Below, piece by piece: positions 11,001 to 20,819 of a stretch of DNA of 64,000 bases. The stretch's first letter is position 1, and each line of letters starts with the position of its first letter. The stretch is from Mustela lutreola (Eukaryota; Chordata; Mammalia; Carnivora; Mustelidae), in NCBI RefSeq assembly GCF_030435805.1, contig NC_081305.1, positions 54,160,001-54,224,000 of the forward strand, read 5' to 3'. The notes beneath the pieces are model-generated. The model worked only from the letters and a program-made list of their open reading frames with translations. It ran no database searches and was not told the DNA's origin. A program made the translations under genes and the position numbers.

Positions 11001-14000
11001 CCTGGGATCCTGGAGCTCCCTCAGATACAAATGAAGCATGAAGGAGACCTCACCTGCCAAGCCCAGAACGCACTGGGCTCCCAGCACATCTCCCTGCATC
11101 TCTCTGTGATCTGTGAGTGTGGGGACATCTGGGGGCAGGCTGCCCGGGCCTGGGGAGGAGAGACACGGCCGACCCCTCCCCTTTCTCCCGCAGACACTCC
11201 GCGGCTGCTCAGCCCCTCCTGCTCCTGGGAGGTCGAGGGGCTGCGCTGTAACTGCTCCTCCCGAGCAAAGCCGGCCCCCACCCTGCGCTGGCGGCTGGGG
11301 GAGGAGCTGCTGGAGGGGAACCACAGCAACGCCTCCTGGACCGTCACCTCCAACTCTGCGGGGCCCTGGGCCAACAGCTCCCTGAGCCTCAGTGGGCCGC
11401 TGGGCTCTGGCCTCAGAGTCACCTGTGAGGCCTGGAATGTGCACGGGAAACAGAGCGCCACAGTCCTGCTGCTCCCAGGTCCGGACGGCAACTGGATGCT
11501 GAATGGGGCAGGGGCCAAGGTTCTGTGGTTAGAGCAGGAGCTGGGAAAGGGCACTCAGCCCCTGTGGCTAGGGATGCAGAGGGAAATCTAAACTGGAAGT
11601 CCTGTCATCTGGGCCTGGGGTGCCCCAGGGTTTCCAAGACTTGGACAGAAGGGGCTTCAGATAAAACGTCTGGGAAGGGAGCTGAAAGCCCGATTGCCCT
11701 GTGGCAGGTGGGTGTGAGGCTCCAGGTTAATGGGAGGGGCTTAGAGATGGCCGATGGTTTCCTTGTGCAGATAAGGGTCTCGTCTCACAAGCATTCTCCA
11801 ATGGAGCATTTCTGGGAACTGGCGTCATGACCTTTCTTTTCCTCTGCCTCCTCCTGGTCATGTGAGTGAGGAGCCAGAATGTGTGTGGGGCTGGTGTGTG
11901 GGGCTGGGGCTGGTGAGGTTCCAAGGGGCACATGCTGGTTGTTTCCCCAGCAGGAAGACTCTGAGGAAGAAACAGACCCAGGCTGGGACTCCGGCCCAGG
12001 CGGGGACTCTGGCCCAGGCAGGGACTCTGGCCCAGGCTGGGACTCCGGCCCAGGCTGGGACTCCGGCCCAGGCTGGGACTCCGGCCCAGGCAGGGATGCC
12101 GCCGAGGCCCAGGCCTGCACGGAGAAGCACAATCCTGGACTATATCAACGTGTTCCCTAACCCTGGCCCCCTGGTGAGTTGCTCTTGGGCTGCCTGTGCT
12201 TTCTCGGCTCAGACTTCTCCCCTGGCCCCTCTCCTGTCCTGTCCTGTCCTGTCCCAATGTTTCCCCCGAGGGATGTCAAGGTGGAAAAGGAGCAGGTGTT
12301 GGATTCAAGTCCTGATTCTGGCACCTACTCTCTGTGAGACCTTGACCAGATCGGTCGCTCCCCCAGAGCCTCCATTTCTCCCTCTGCTTCCTTCCGGGAG
12401 TTGGTTCAAGGATTAGAATGCATGTACTTGCTTAAAATGGAGCGGCCATACCATGATTACCACTCTGATGATGTTACTGATTATAACTAATGATGTGATC
12501 ATTATTAATATTGTCGAGAGGCAGTGTGTTTAGTGATTAGGAGCAGGGCTCTGAAGTCAGCTGGTCTGGGTTCAGTCCTGGTATTATCATCGTGCGTTCA
12601 TGGACAAATCTCTTAATTTCCCTGTGCCTTAGTTTCTTTACCTATAAAATGGGGGAAAATAGTAATACTTATTACCTAGGATCATGCTCTTTCTTTTCTT
12701 TTTTTCTTCCACCTAGGATCGTTCTAAGGGTTCACCATGCTCACTGTAACTGTAAAGCATTTAGAATAGTACTTGGCATCTAGCAAGTGTTCTACAGATG
12801 CTGGAGAGTTTCAGGAGAGAACATTAATACACCGATGACTCCAAAATTTACATCTTTCAAACTCACCCCTGACCTTGAGACTGACAGCTGATTGTTGAGG
12901 CAGCACCTCTGTTTGGATGTCTAACAGGCATCTTGGACTGAGCCTGCCTGAGACAGAACTTAAGACTAACTCTTCCCTGTAGGCTTCCCCTCCCCCCGGC
13001 CCATCTTAGCACACATCTCAGCACCACATCCGCCCTGCTGCCTAAGCTGAAATCCTGGAAGTCATCTTTTGCTCCTCTCTTCTCCACACCTCACAATTAA
13101 CCCATCAGCAAATCCCCTTCAAAATATGCCCAAACCACTTCTCCCACCCCACACCCGACCATGCACCACCCATTTCCTGTGCATGCCCCCTGCTTCCTCT
13201 CTCACCGCCAGTCTCTCTTTCTCCTGCATGCTATCCTTTACAAGCCCAAACAGGTACCTCTACCCCCATGGGGTACTACTCAGCAATCAAAAGGAACAAA
13301 TGAGGGGCACTTGGGTGGCTCAGTACGTTAAGCATCTGCCTTCGGCTCAGGGCATGACCTCAGGGTCCTGGGAGCAAGCCCTGTGTCAGGCTCCTTACTC
13401 AGTAGGGAACCTACTTTTCCCTCTCTCCCTCTCTGCCTACTTGTGCTCTCTCTCTGTCAAATAAATAAAATCTAAAGTCATAAAAAAAAGGAAGGAACAA
13501 ACAAGAGAAGCTACTGGTTGAAAAACCTTAGAGGCAAAAAAAAAAAAAAAAAGCCAACCTCAAATGGTCATATGTGCATGACTCCATATTTATAACACCC
13601 TGAAAATGGTGAAATTGTAGAGATGGAGGACAGATTCATAGTTGCCTGGGCTGGGGACAGGAGGCTGATGAGGACCATAAAGGAATAGCAAGCGAGGAGC
13701 TTTGCGGCAATGGGACAGTTCTCGTCTTGACTGTGGTGGTGGCCACAGGAATCTGCCTGTGTTTGTTTGCTCAGGTTGCCACAGCAAAGAACCACAGAAC
13801 GGGTGGCTTAAGCCCTGCTATACCTGAGTTTTCACATCTGAGAGACCACCAAGGAGCCAAACACCAGTGCAATCACACGAGGGCTTATTCAGCAAGCTTA
13901 ACCTTGGGCCCAAGTATACCCAACACAGCGGAGTAGGGACTTGGACCCTGAACTATATTATAGTCAGAGTTTTTAAAGGCGGAGTAGGGGTGGACTCTGC

Positions 14001-15041
14001 AGTGGGTGAGGACAAAGGGGGTTATGAATGATGTAAGAGTCTAAAGAATTTTGGAAGCGAGGTCTCCAGGACCTTGAGGGACTAGCTGTTGTCTGGGGAA
14101 AAGGTTATTCATTACCAATAATAAAAATCTTCTTATGAGACCCTTTATATGTATATCAGTGGGTCATATGCTTGGGAATGATCACTGACACTATCTTGGA
14201 GATTTAGAGATAAAGTTTCACATTTCTCCTATCAAGTAACCTTGTTAGTGAGATTTAGGTTTAGAAGAAATTTAACTTTATTTACATTTCCTTCTGCCTT
14301 AGCTTCCTTCAGTTTTTATGGAGGGGAGGGCGACATTAGGGCTTGAGGAACTGAGTTACTTGCCTCTGGAAATTGGACTATTGATAAGATAGCTTCTTTG
14401 TTGTAGATCACTAGGACATTTGTAAACCGAGGGAGACTCCTGTCTTGCAGGATTGTGATCTCTGCAAGTTAACTATTTGTTTTTCTTTTAGGGCAGCCAG
14501 GGGTGGCTGAGGGATGTCACACACACTACCGAGGGGAGGGGAGCAGGTAGAGAGGGGGTGCAAGGTGCCAGCTTTTGCTTTGCCAAGATGGCTGTACTTA
14601 TGTCAGGGCTAGACTTGAGGTGTGTACAGCCTTATTTTTCTTGGCCTCCACACAGACGTTATTTACTGTTTGTTCCTGCCCCAAGATGTAATCAACCCCC
14701 AGGTCCTCGAGGCACCTGGCACATGGTAAGCTCTCGAGCAGCCGTTGAATGAAGGATGGTTGTTTTCCCCTCAGGCTGGGAATCGGAAAGCCACACCACG
14801 CAGTCCTTCCCAAGCCCCTCCTCCCGGTGCTCACTCCCTGGAATTGAAGAAGAACCAGAAGGAGCTCCATGTTGTTGCCCACACTTGTCCAGGGCCCAAA
14901 TCACTCACTCAAGCCTCGGAATCGCAGAATAACCAAGAGGAGCTCCATTATGCAACCCTCTACTTCTCAGGCCTCAGACCACGAGAGACCCAGGAGCCCA
15001 AGGATACCCACTCAGAGTACACAGATGTCAAGTTCCACTGA
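8027..15041 (+). CDS. SIGLEC10: SIGLEC10, sialic-acid-binding Ig-like inhibitory receptor (11 coding exons)
   Basis: Coding exons: 8027-8063, 8144-8527, 8679-8963, 9219-9266, 9379-9642, 10687-10734, 10855-11112, 11194-11478, 11771-11861, 11954-12173, 14775-15041. They join in frame to 728 codons (human about 697). Order: signal peptide [13 protein letters not shown]-set domain, C2-set domains split by two 48-nt linker exons, transmembrane exon (residues about 537-567), cytoplasmic tail. The sialic-acid-contacting Arg is present (R119 in [10 protein letters not shown]), as is the paired-Cys pattern GLC/VPC. The tail keeps a Grb2-type site (Y630, DYINV), a membrane-proximal ITIM (Y699, LHYATL) and a distal ITIM-like site (Y722, EYTDVKF). 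In this family the ITIMs recruit SHP-1/2 to dampen B-cell and myeloid signalling. The exon 8 donor is GTCCGG, weak but GT. Unusual: exon 10 carries an 18-bp in-frame tandem array. The match to human SIGLEC10, rather than another CD33-type gene, rests on the fifth Ig domain and the tail. Confidence 0.95.
9760..10510 (-). mobile_element. LTR-type fossil, copy A, in SIGLEC10 intron 5
   Basis: Shares wording with copies B-D (AGTCAGATCCCGCAG, AGCTCACAGAACTCAGG, GGTTTTTATGGAGG). On the - strand it carries LTR-like features. The family was not assigned. Old; a solo copy. Confidence 0.6.
11982..12107 (+). repeat. 18-bp coding minisatellite in SIGLEC10 exon 10
   Basis: Seven consecutive 18-bp units start at 11982, 12000, 12018, 12036, 12054, 12072 and 12090. 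The consensus unit is GCTGGGACTCCGGCCCAG. Units 1-6 differ at one or two bases; unit 7 is degenerate. Read in frame they give AGTPAQ or AGTLAQ hexapeptides, residues about 577-618, just inside the membrane and before the [11 protein letters not shown] segment. The human tail, as remembered, has no such array. Confidence 0.95.
12232..12255. repeat. (TCCTG)n short tandem repeat
   Basis: Four to five copies of TCCTG in SIGLEC10 intron 10. Confidence 0.85.
12290..12400 (+). mobile_element. MIR relic
   Basis: Reads like the MIR core (TTCAAGTCCTGATTCTGGCACCTAC, then GTGAGACCTTGACC) in pieces. Ancient tRNA-derived SINE. Confidence 0.6.
12505..12800 (+). mobile_element. MIR, nearly full length
   Basis: GCAGGGCTCTGAAGTCAG, TTAGTTTCTTTACC, TATAAAATGGGGG and TAGTACTTGGCATCTAGCAA follow the MIR consensus from head to tail. 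Confidence 0.8.
12850..13240 (+). mobile_element. L2 relic
   Basis: CTAACAGGCATCTTGGACTGA, TGGAAGTCATCTTTTGCTCC and CATCAGCAAATCCCCTTCAAA resemble L2 consensus wording in order. Confidence 0.6.
13303..13492 (+). mobile_element. CAN SINE
   Basis: Forward copy flanked by AAGGAACAAA on both sides (about 13290 and 13492). Confidence 0.92.
13495..13770 (+). mobile_element. L1 3' UTR fragment
   Basis: TGACTCCATATTTATAACA, GAAATTGTAGAGATGGA, AGTTGCCTGGGCTGGGGACA and TGACTGTGGTGGTGGCCACA follow the usual L1M 3' end. Confidence 0.65.
13830..14300 (+). mobile_element. LTR-like carnivore repeat (tentative)
   Basis: A repeat-like block starting near CACATCTGAGAGACCACC, with AATAATAAAA near 14120, lies between the L1 fragment and unique DNA in SIGLEC10 intron 10. 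It resembles carnivoran endogenous-retrovirus LTRs I recall; the family was not assigned and the ends are approximate. Confidence 0.35.
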
Positions 15042-15124
15042 GGCTGTCTTGGGCTGCGGCATGGCAGGGCTGGGACCCAGGTCAGGCAGATTGGAGAGGG
15101 TGAGAAAATGAGCCACCAGTCAGT

Positions 15125-15145
15125 CTCTCTCTCTCTCTCTCTCTC
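15125..15145. repeat. (CT)n microsatellite
   Basis: About ten CT units in the SIGLEC10 3' UTR. Confidence 0.9.
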
Positions 15146-15257
15146 GTCCTCCAAGGATGGCTTCTCCTATCCCAGACCTGAGCACACTATTCTGAGAGGC
15201 AAGGAAAAGTCTTGGCTTTGCCACAGTTTCTCAAAGGTGGGAGGGCCTTTAAAGACA

Positions 15258-15263
15258 ATTAAA
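15258..15263 (+). promoter_or_regulatory. Candidate variant polyadenylation signal ATTAAA for SIGLEC10
   Basis: ATTAAA lies 217 bases past the SIGLEC10 stop. It is the nearest variant signal to the stop; a canonical AATAAA lies further on at 15574. Which one is used cannot be told from sequence. Confidence 0.35.
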
Positions 15264-15365
15264 CTACTGCTCTGTGAGGTCAGCAAGCTAACTTCAGAGG
15301 CTAAGTCTGGCCGTCTGCCTAACTTTGAGCCAGGGGTGCTTTTTACATTTTAAAAGGTAGGGGGG

Positions 15366-15490
15366 AGGGGCACCCAGCTGGCTCAATGGGAAGAGTTTGT
15401 GACTTTTGATCTCCCAGCCCCAAGTGTGAGCCCCAAGCTGGGTGTAGAGATTATTAACCATAAAAATTAAAAAAATAATAATCTTAAAAA
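15366..15490 (+). mobile_element. CAN SINE, old and short
   Basis: The head GGGCACCCAGCTGGCTCAA and middle GAGCCCCAAGCTGGGTG are present; the CT-rich part is absent, followed by an A/T-rich tail. Confidence 0.75.
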
Positions 15491-15529
15491 ATAAGTGGTT
15501 GGGGGAAATCAAAAGAGGAAAGATGTTTT

Positions 15530-15700
15530 GTGATGTGTGGAAATGATATGAAATTCAAATTTCAGTGTCCATAAATAAAGTTTTATTGGACCATGCATTC
15601 TTTTATGTATGTCCACAGCCTATGTCTGGCAGAGTTGAGTCTGAGATACTTGCTGTCTGGTCGTTTGCAGGAAGAGTTTGCGGAATCTTAATCTAGAGTA
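15530..15700 (-). mobile_element. hAT-Charlie-like DNA transposon relic (MER20-like)
   Basis: Contains GAAATTCAAATTTCAGTGTCC, ATAAATAAAGTTTTATTGGA and GGCAGAGTTGAGTC in order, as in MER20-type hAT relics. It supplies the AATAAA at 15574. Confidence 0.5.
15574..15579 (+). promoter_or_regulatory. Candidate canonical polyadenylation signal AATAAA for SIGLEC10
   Basis: This is the first AATAAA downstream of the SIGLEC10 stop. It lies inside an old hAT-like repeat that carries this motif in its own consensus, so the signal may have come from the transposon. Confidence 0.4.
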
Positions 15701-15937
15701 ATCACAGCCCCTTATTTCTACAGAAGAGGAACAGAGGCAGATGCCAAGAATGAGTTCAAGAGCAGTCACAACGACTAGCTGTGTGACAAGACAGGAAGTC
15801 CTCAGAGTGAGGTCTTTCAGGGCCAGGACACCAGATGGAGGTTGAGGGGAAGATGCCTTCTCCAACCCAGGAAGAGCAAACGCATGAGGGTCGTGGGAGT
15901 GGAAATGCTTTCCAAGTGGAATAAAAAAAAAAACTTC

Positions 15938-16152
15938 AGGGGCACCTGGGTGGCTCAGTCGTTAAGCGTCGTCTGCCTTTGGCTCAGGTCGTGATCCCCC
16001 TGGAATCACGCCTGCATAGGGCTGCCTGCTCAGTTGGGGGGAGCCTGCTTTTCCCTCTCCCACTCCCCCTGCTTGTGTTCCCTCTCTCGCTGTGTCTCTC
16101 TCTGTCAAGTAATAAATAAAATCTTAAACAACAACAACAACAACAACAAAAC
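15938..16152 (+). mobile_element. CAN SINE
   Basis: Forward copy ending in a (CAA)n tail; ACTTCAG recurs on both sides. Confidence 0.92.
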
Positions 16153-16354
16153 ACTTCAGAATGTACTCTGAATCAACGGGCTGGTGAAGAGAGAAAACGG
16201 GTCTGTTTCTCAGAACAGACGCGTTCCTTCCCTTCTTCCTTCCCCAGAGATCAGAATTCTATATGCTTCTCCGAAAGCTCTCTTGGGGCATGGTTACCAC
16301 TTATCAGGCAGAAAACTGAGGAGCCCAGAATAGATGTTGGACTTTGCATTAAAA

Positions 16355-16492
16355 AAATCTTTTTTTTTTTTTTTTTTTTTTTTAAAGTAGGCTGCAGCAG
16401 GATGTGGGGCTTGAACTCATGACCCTTAGATGGAGACCTGAGCTGGGACCAAGAGTCTGACACTTAACCCACTAAGCCATCCAGGCTCCTCT
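16355..16492 (-). mobile_element. CAN SINE, old
   Basis: Poly-T start and tRNA-like part (GCTTGAACTCATGACCC) in reverse; the GA-rich body is missing. Confidence 0.8.
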
Positions 16493-16699
16493 TCCCAACC
16501 CCCTCAAAAAGTTTTAAATTACACACTTGGAAGACAGGGAGAGCTGGAAAACAAAAAAAAAATTACAGATAAAGCAGAAGAGGTTATGCGTAATGCAGAA
16601 AAATAGGTACGGAGGTCAAAGAGAGTTTTCTCAGGGAACTCGCCCTGGTTAAGTTGCCATGTAATAAATAATAAGAGAAAGGGAAGGGGAAGGAAGGAG

Positions 16700-16990
16700 A
16701 AAATAACATTTTTGAGCATCTACCATGTATCACACTGCGAGCCAGTTATAAACAATTACCTCCTTCGGTAACAGCTGGTGTGCAGTAAAGAGCATCCCTG
16801 TTGTGGAGAAGTCAGACTCAGAGAGGTGAACTAACTTCTCTAAAGCCACACAGGAGAAATCTGTGGAAGGAAGAGTGCCACCTACCTCAGCAAAGGCTGT
16901 CTGGCTCTTAATCCCAGTTTTCCCCACTGCTTCGCAATCCCTTCTGAAGGGGGTGCTCTTGAGTGACAAGGACTCGGACCCCCAGGCGGT
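16700..16990 (-). mobile_element. MIR relic
   Basis: GAGCATCTACCATGTATCAC, then GAGAGGTGAACTAACTTCTC and AAAGCCACACAGG follow the MIR consensus reversed. Confidence 0.7.
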
Positions 16991-17382
16991 AATCCAGGGC
17001 ACTTGGAGGGACTGAGGCATGAAAGGCCCATCTCTGACCAAATTTATAGTGAACGGGGGTAAGAGCTAAAGAGCAGAGGAAAGTTTAGAAGGGAAGGCAT
17101 ATGATTTCAAAAGGCTACAACTCTGGGGAGGGAAGAAGCTGGTGGTGGATATGTTTTCCAAGCCTGGGAGGGGTGCTGGGCTGGGGTCCTGAGGCTGTGT
17201 GTCCCAAGGGAGAAAATAACAGGCTGTTCAGAGATAACCCCACTTCAGCTAAACCCTCTCAAATTCCACACCTATATCTGTGGAAATGTTTGTACCGTTG
17301 ACTGACATATATACGCTTACCTCACTTTGCTTACCTCACTTTGTGCTTTGTTTAATGCTTAACCCACTCAATACAGAAACTC

Positions 17383-17583
17383 TTTTTTTTTTTTTAAGAT
17401 TTTATTTATTTATTTGACGCAGAGAGAGTTAGCAAGAGAGGTAATACAAGCAGGAGGAGTAGGAGAGGGAGAAGCAGGCTTCCTGCTTAGCAGGGAGCCC
17501 AATGTGGGGCTTGATCCCAGGACCCTGGGATCATGACCTGAGCTGAAGGCAGACGCCCAACTGACTGAGCCACTCAGGCGCCC
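17383..17583 (-). mobile_element. CAN SINE, first of a tandem pair
   Basis: Reverse copy; the target word GAAACTCT lies at its left and again before the next copy. Confidence 0.93.
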
Positions 17584-17590
17584 CGAAACT

Positions 17591-17812
17591 CTTTTTTTTT
17601 TTTAAAAAAGATTTTACTTATTTATTTGACAAAGAGAGAGAGTGTGTGTGTGTGTGTGTGTGTGTGTACACAAGCAGGCAGAGCAGCAGAGGGAGAAGGA
17701 GAAGCAGGCTCCCCGCTGGCGAGAGAGCCCCACGTGGGGCTCCATGCCAGGACCCTGGGATCATGACCCAAGCCGAAGGCAGATGCCTAGCGATAGAGCT
17801 ACCCAGGTATCC
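17591..17812 (-). mobile_element. CAN SINE, second of a tandem pair, with (GT)n
   Basis: Reverse copy; a clean GT run (17643-17668) replaces part of the GA-rich body. Confidence 0.92.
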
Positions 17813-18318
17813 CAAGATTTCCTTATCTAATTCTGTTCATCTTTTTAAGGATGAACATCCTTCTTCCCTTCTTCCCATCCCCACCACCATACTCTTAGGA
17901 AGACGAAACAAAAAAACAAACAAAGAAATCATCAACAGTGACCAGCTGCATGGACATAGTCTGAACACAGCTTCCTCCCAAGATGAGGTGACAGGCTCTC
18001 CTCTCTTTATATCTGAAATGAACATGAACAGGGCTCATGTTCAATCACAGCTTTTTTCCTCATTCGAGCCACTAAAACGCAGGTTCTGACTTTTCTCTAA
18101 TATAAATATTACAAAGAAGTTAGCAGGTAATAATGCTTATGACTAGGGTCAGATGTGAAAACTGAAGAACAGCTCCTAACTTTCTGCCTTTTATTAGTCA
18201 CAGCTTATAAAACTTCCCTCTTGTCAATGAAATGGCCTGAGCTTTGTGGTATGAAGGATCTCCTGGTGACAGAATCACTCTGGTTCCCAGAAGATCACTA
18301 CATAGCAAATAACGAAGA

Positions 18319-18350
18319 AGAAGGAGGAGGAGAAGAAGAAGAAGGAGAAA

Positions 18351-18407
<57 letters not shown>

Positions 18408-18432
18408 GAGAGGGAGGAAGGGAGGGAGGAAG
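18319..18432. repeat. (GAAA)n / GA-rich microsatellite
   Basis: About 15 clean AAAG units (18347-18406) flanked by imperfect GAA/GGA repeats, directly before a CAN SINE. Confidence 0.92.
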
Positions 18433-18444
18433 GAGGGGGGAAAG

Positions 18445-18632
18445 GGGCACCTGGGTGGCTCAGGCGGTTATGGATCTTCCTTTGGCTCAGGTCATGATCC
18501 CAGGGTCCTGGGATCTAGTCTGGCATTAGGCTCCCTGTTCAACCACAGGGCTGCTTCTCCTTCTCCCTCTCCCCCACCTACCCTACTCATGCTCTCTCTC
18601 TCTCTCAAATAAATAATAAGATCTTTAAGGGG
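18445..18632 (+). mobile_element. CAN SINE
   Basis: Forward copy directly after the GAAA microsatellite. Confidence 0.92.
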
Positions 18633-18879
18633 AAAAAAGGGAGGGGGAGATTTTGAGTTGAAATTTTCCAAGGGTTCCCTTATGCAGATACTATTAACTC
18701 TGTTTGACAGTTGAGCAAACTGAGCAACCAAAAGGTTATAGGCCTGCACCATACCACACACATGATTAGTAAGGTTCAATCCCAGGCAATCTGACTCTAG
18801 AGCCCAGGCTCTTGGTCATGACCCTAAAGCAGCCTCCTGGTGGATGGTTGGACAGAGGGTGTCTTATAAAGAGGTGTGC

Positions 18880-19060
18880 AACTGTGGTACAGGGCAAGGA
18901 CAAAGGTATTGTACCTGTGTCCAGATTCTACCACCTACTTCCCGACTGAGTGAAGGCAAGTGACTTTTTCCCCGTGTATGGAAATGATGGAGATACCCCT
19001 ATTCAAAGTCGTGTTGTAATGACTGAATAGAAACCATAGATGAAGGTACTTCACAAACTG
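18880..19060 (+). mobile_element. MIR relic (tentative)
   Basis: CCAGATTCTACCACCTACTTC and AGTGAAGGCAAGTGACTTTT fit the MIR core. Confidence 0.45.
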
Positions 19061-19069
19061 CAAACCATC

Positions 19070-19555
19070 CCCCATACATTGACTATGATAATCTGAGTAT
19101 CCCTAAGTGTGATTATTTAAGTAGGGGGAGGTATTCTTCTTTGATTCAAAAGAAGAGAGAATTTATTGAGACCCAGATCTCACATTTGTTAATGGCAACT
19201 ATAATATTTTAAATCTTATCAGCTTGTAAAAGCCTGCCTAGTTGCTTCAGCCATGGCGCTCCAATCTGCAGCGGGAATGCAAATAGCTTTGGAGAATAAG
19301 ATACAGAGCAAGGGCGAGAACAAGATACGAGAACTCACTGTCTTCCATGCTCTCTCTGTTCTTCCTCCATAGTCATCCTAGGAGCCCTGATGGGGTCGTT
19401 ACTGGGTGGTTGATGATATACATGGTTGGGATACCTACTCTGTCATGCTTTTTAGTGCTGCAGCCGGCTGGGGACTGCGTAAAATTCAACAGTAAATTAG
19501 CTGCAAAGACTGCAGTTGGCCACTAGGAGTCAGTATACACAGAGGGAAAGAACTC
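19070..19555. other. Intergenic stretch with nothing recognised
   Basis: No coding exon, known repeat or RNA gene was recognised on either strand. Confidence 0.4.
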
Positions 19556-19559
19556 CGAA

Positions 19560-19660
19560 TGGGGTCCCCCAATGCAACCACCTCATTTTATAAAGGCGGC
19601 TTGCCTAAGGCCACGTGGGGAAATGGCAGAAGTGAAATTCAGACTCAGACAGGTCCTAAA
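19560..19660 (-). mobile_element. MIR relic
   Basis: CATTTTATAAAGGCGG, then GCTTGCCTAAGGCCACG and ATGGCAGAAGTGAAATTCAG fit MIR in reverse. Confidence 0.55.
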
Positions 19661-20078
19661 ATGGATAAGCACTGAACATTATGAATTCCTTGAACCATGG
19701 TTGGGGTGGGGAGGATGCTGGGGAGCTTCTGTTTCCCCCCTGAACCCCCAGATCCTGACATGAGAGTCGTCCTTCAAAGTTGCTGTGACCTGGGAAGTTT
19801 CAAAGGGTGTGTTGCTAGGGCAACAGGTTTGACCAAGGTCATAACCTTGAACTATGTGAGCTAAGGTCCTGACTTCTGCAGTAGTTACTGGACTTGGAGG
19901 GAATGGGGCGGTTACCTGGGACCCTGGGGAAAGGCAAAGTCGTGTAAATGAAAATAAGAGTGAAGGCAGGCTCCAAGGCAGAAGTCTCAGCATAGATTCT
20001 CTGTGTTGCCAGATACCCCTTCTAATTAACCAGGGACTATCGGCCCCAGGAAGTATAAATAAAAAACCATTCTATGAG

Positions 20079-20270
20079 GGGTGCCTGGGTGGCTCTGTGG
20101 GTTAAAGCCTCTGCCTTTGGCTCAGGTCATGATTCCAGGGTCCTGGGATCGATCCCCACATCGGAGCTCTCTGCTCGGCGGGGAGCCTGCTCCCCGCCCC
20201 CCTCTCTACCTGCCTCTCTGCCTACTTTTGATCTCTGTCTGTCAAATAAATAAATAAAATCTTAAAAAAT
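20079..20270 (+). mobile_element. CAN SINE
   Basis: Forward, little-diverged copy flanked by AAACCATTCTATG and AAACTGTTCTATG. Confidence 0.94.
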
Positions 20271-20819
20271 AAACTGTTCTATGTTTCTGATCACTGACAC
20301 AATCATTCTCTGTCAAAACATTTATTCTCAGTCCCTAATGGTGTCTCAGCTTTGTCAGATACCCTAACTTTCCAGTCAGTTCTGGTTATTAAAACTCTGA
20401 TTATTACAGCTCCTTACACCTTCCCCTCAGCTTCCCTCTCTATCCAGTGGAGGTTCAAGCTGGGACTTGCCTCCTCGGAGAAGAGAGGGAGACCAGTCAC
20501 CCCAGACACACCTTTTCTCTAATCCCACTTAAAGCCCTGGTTCCCCAAAGTTTGGGGGCCTGGAAGAGGGACAGGCATGGGGACAAGTGACTCTTGACCC
20601 AACTGGCCACAGCAGTGGCCTCTTGTGGGCTGAAGCCGCTTCTCTGGCTAATCCTGGCTGTGTCCTGTGTGGCAGGTGTCCAAAGACTGGCTCTTTCATG
20701 AGGCAAAACTATGAGGACTTTGGTGGCTTCAGTGAAGTTTTCTGGTTACTCCTTTGCTTCTTGACATGAGAACGGTGGCCCTTCTCTCTGCCCCATGTGT
20801 TTCTCCTTTACTCCCATGC

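Noticed and set aside
11858-12130. Open frames on the - strand across the 18-bp minisatellite
   Set aside because: Any in-phase repeat without a stop codon opens frames on both strands; the + strand frame joins correctly to the SIGLEC10 exons.
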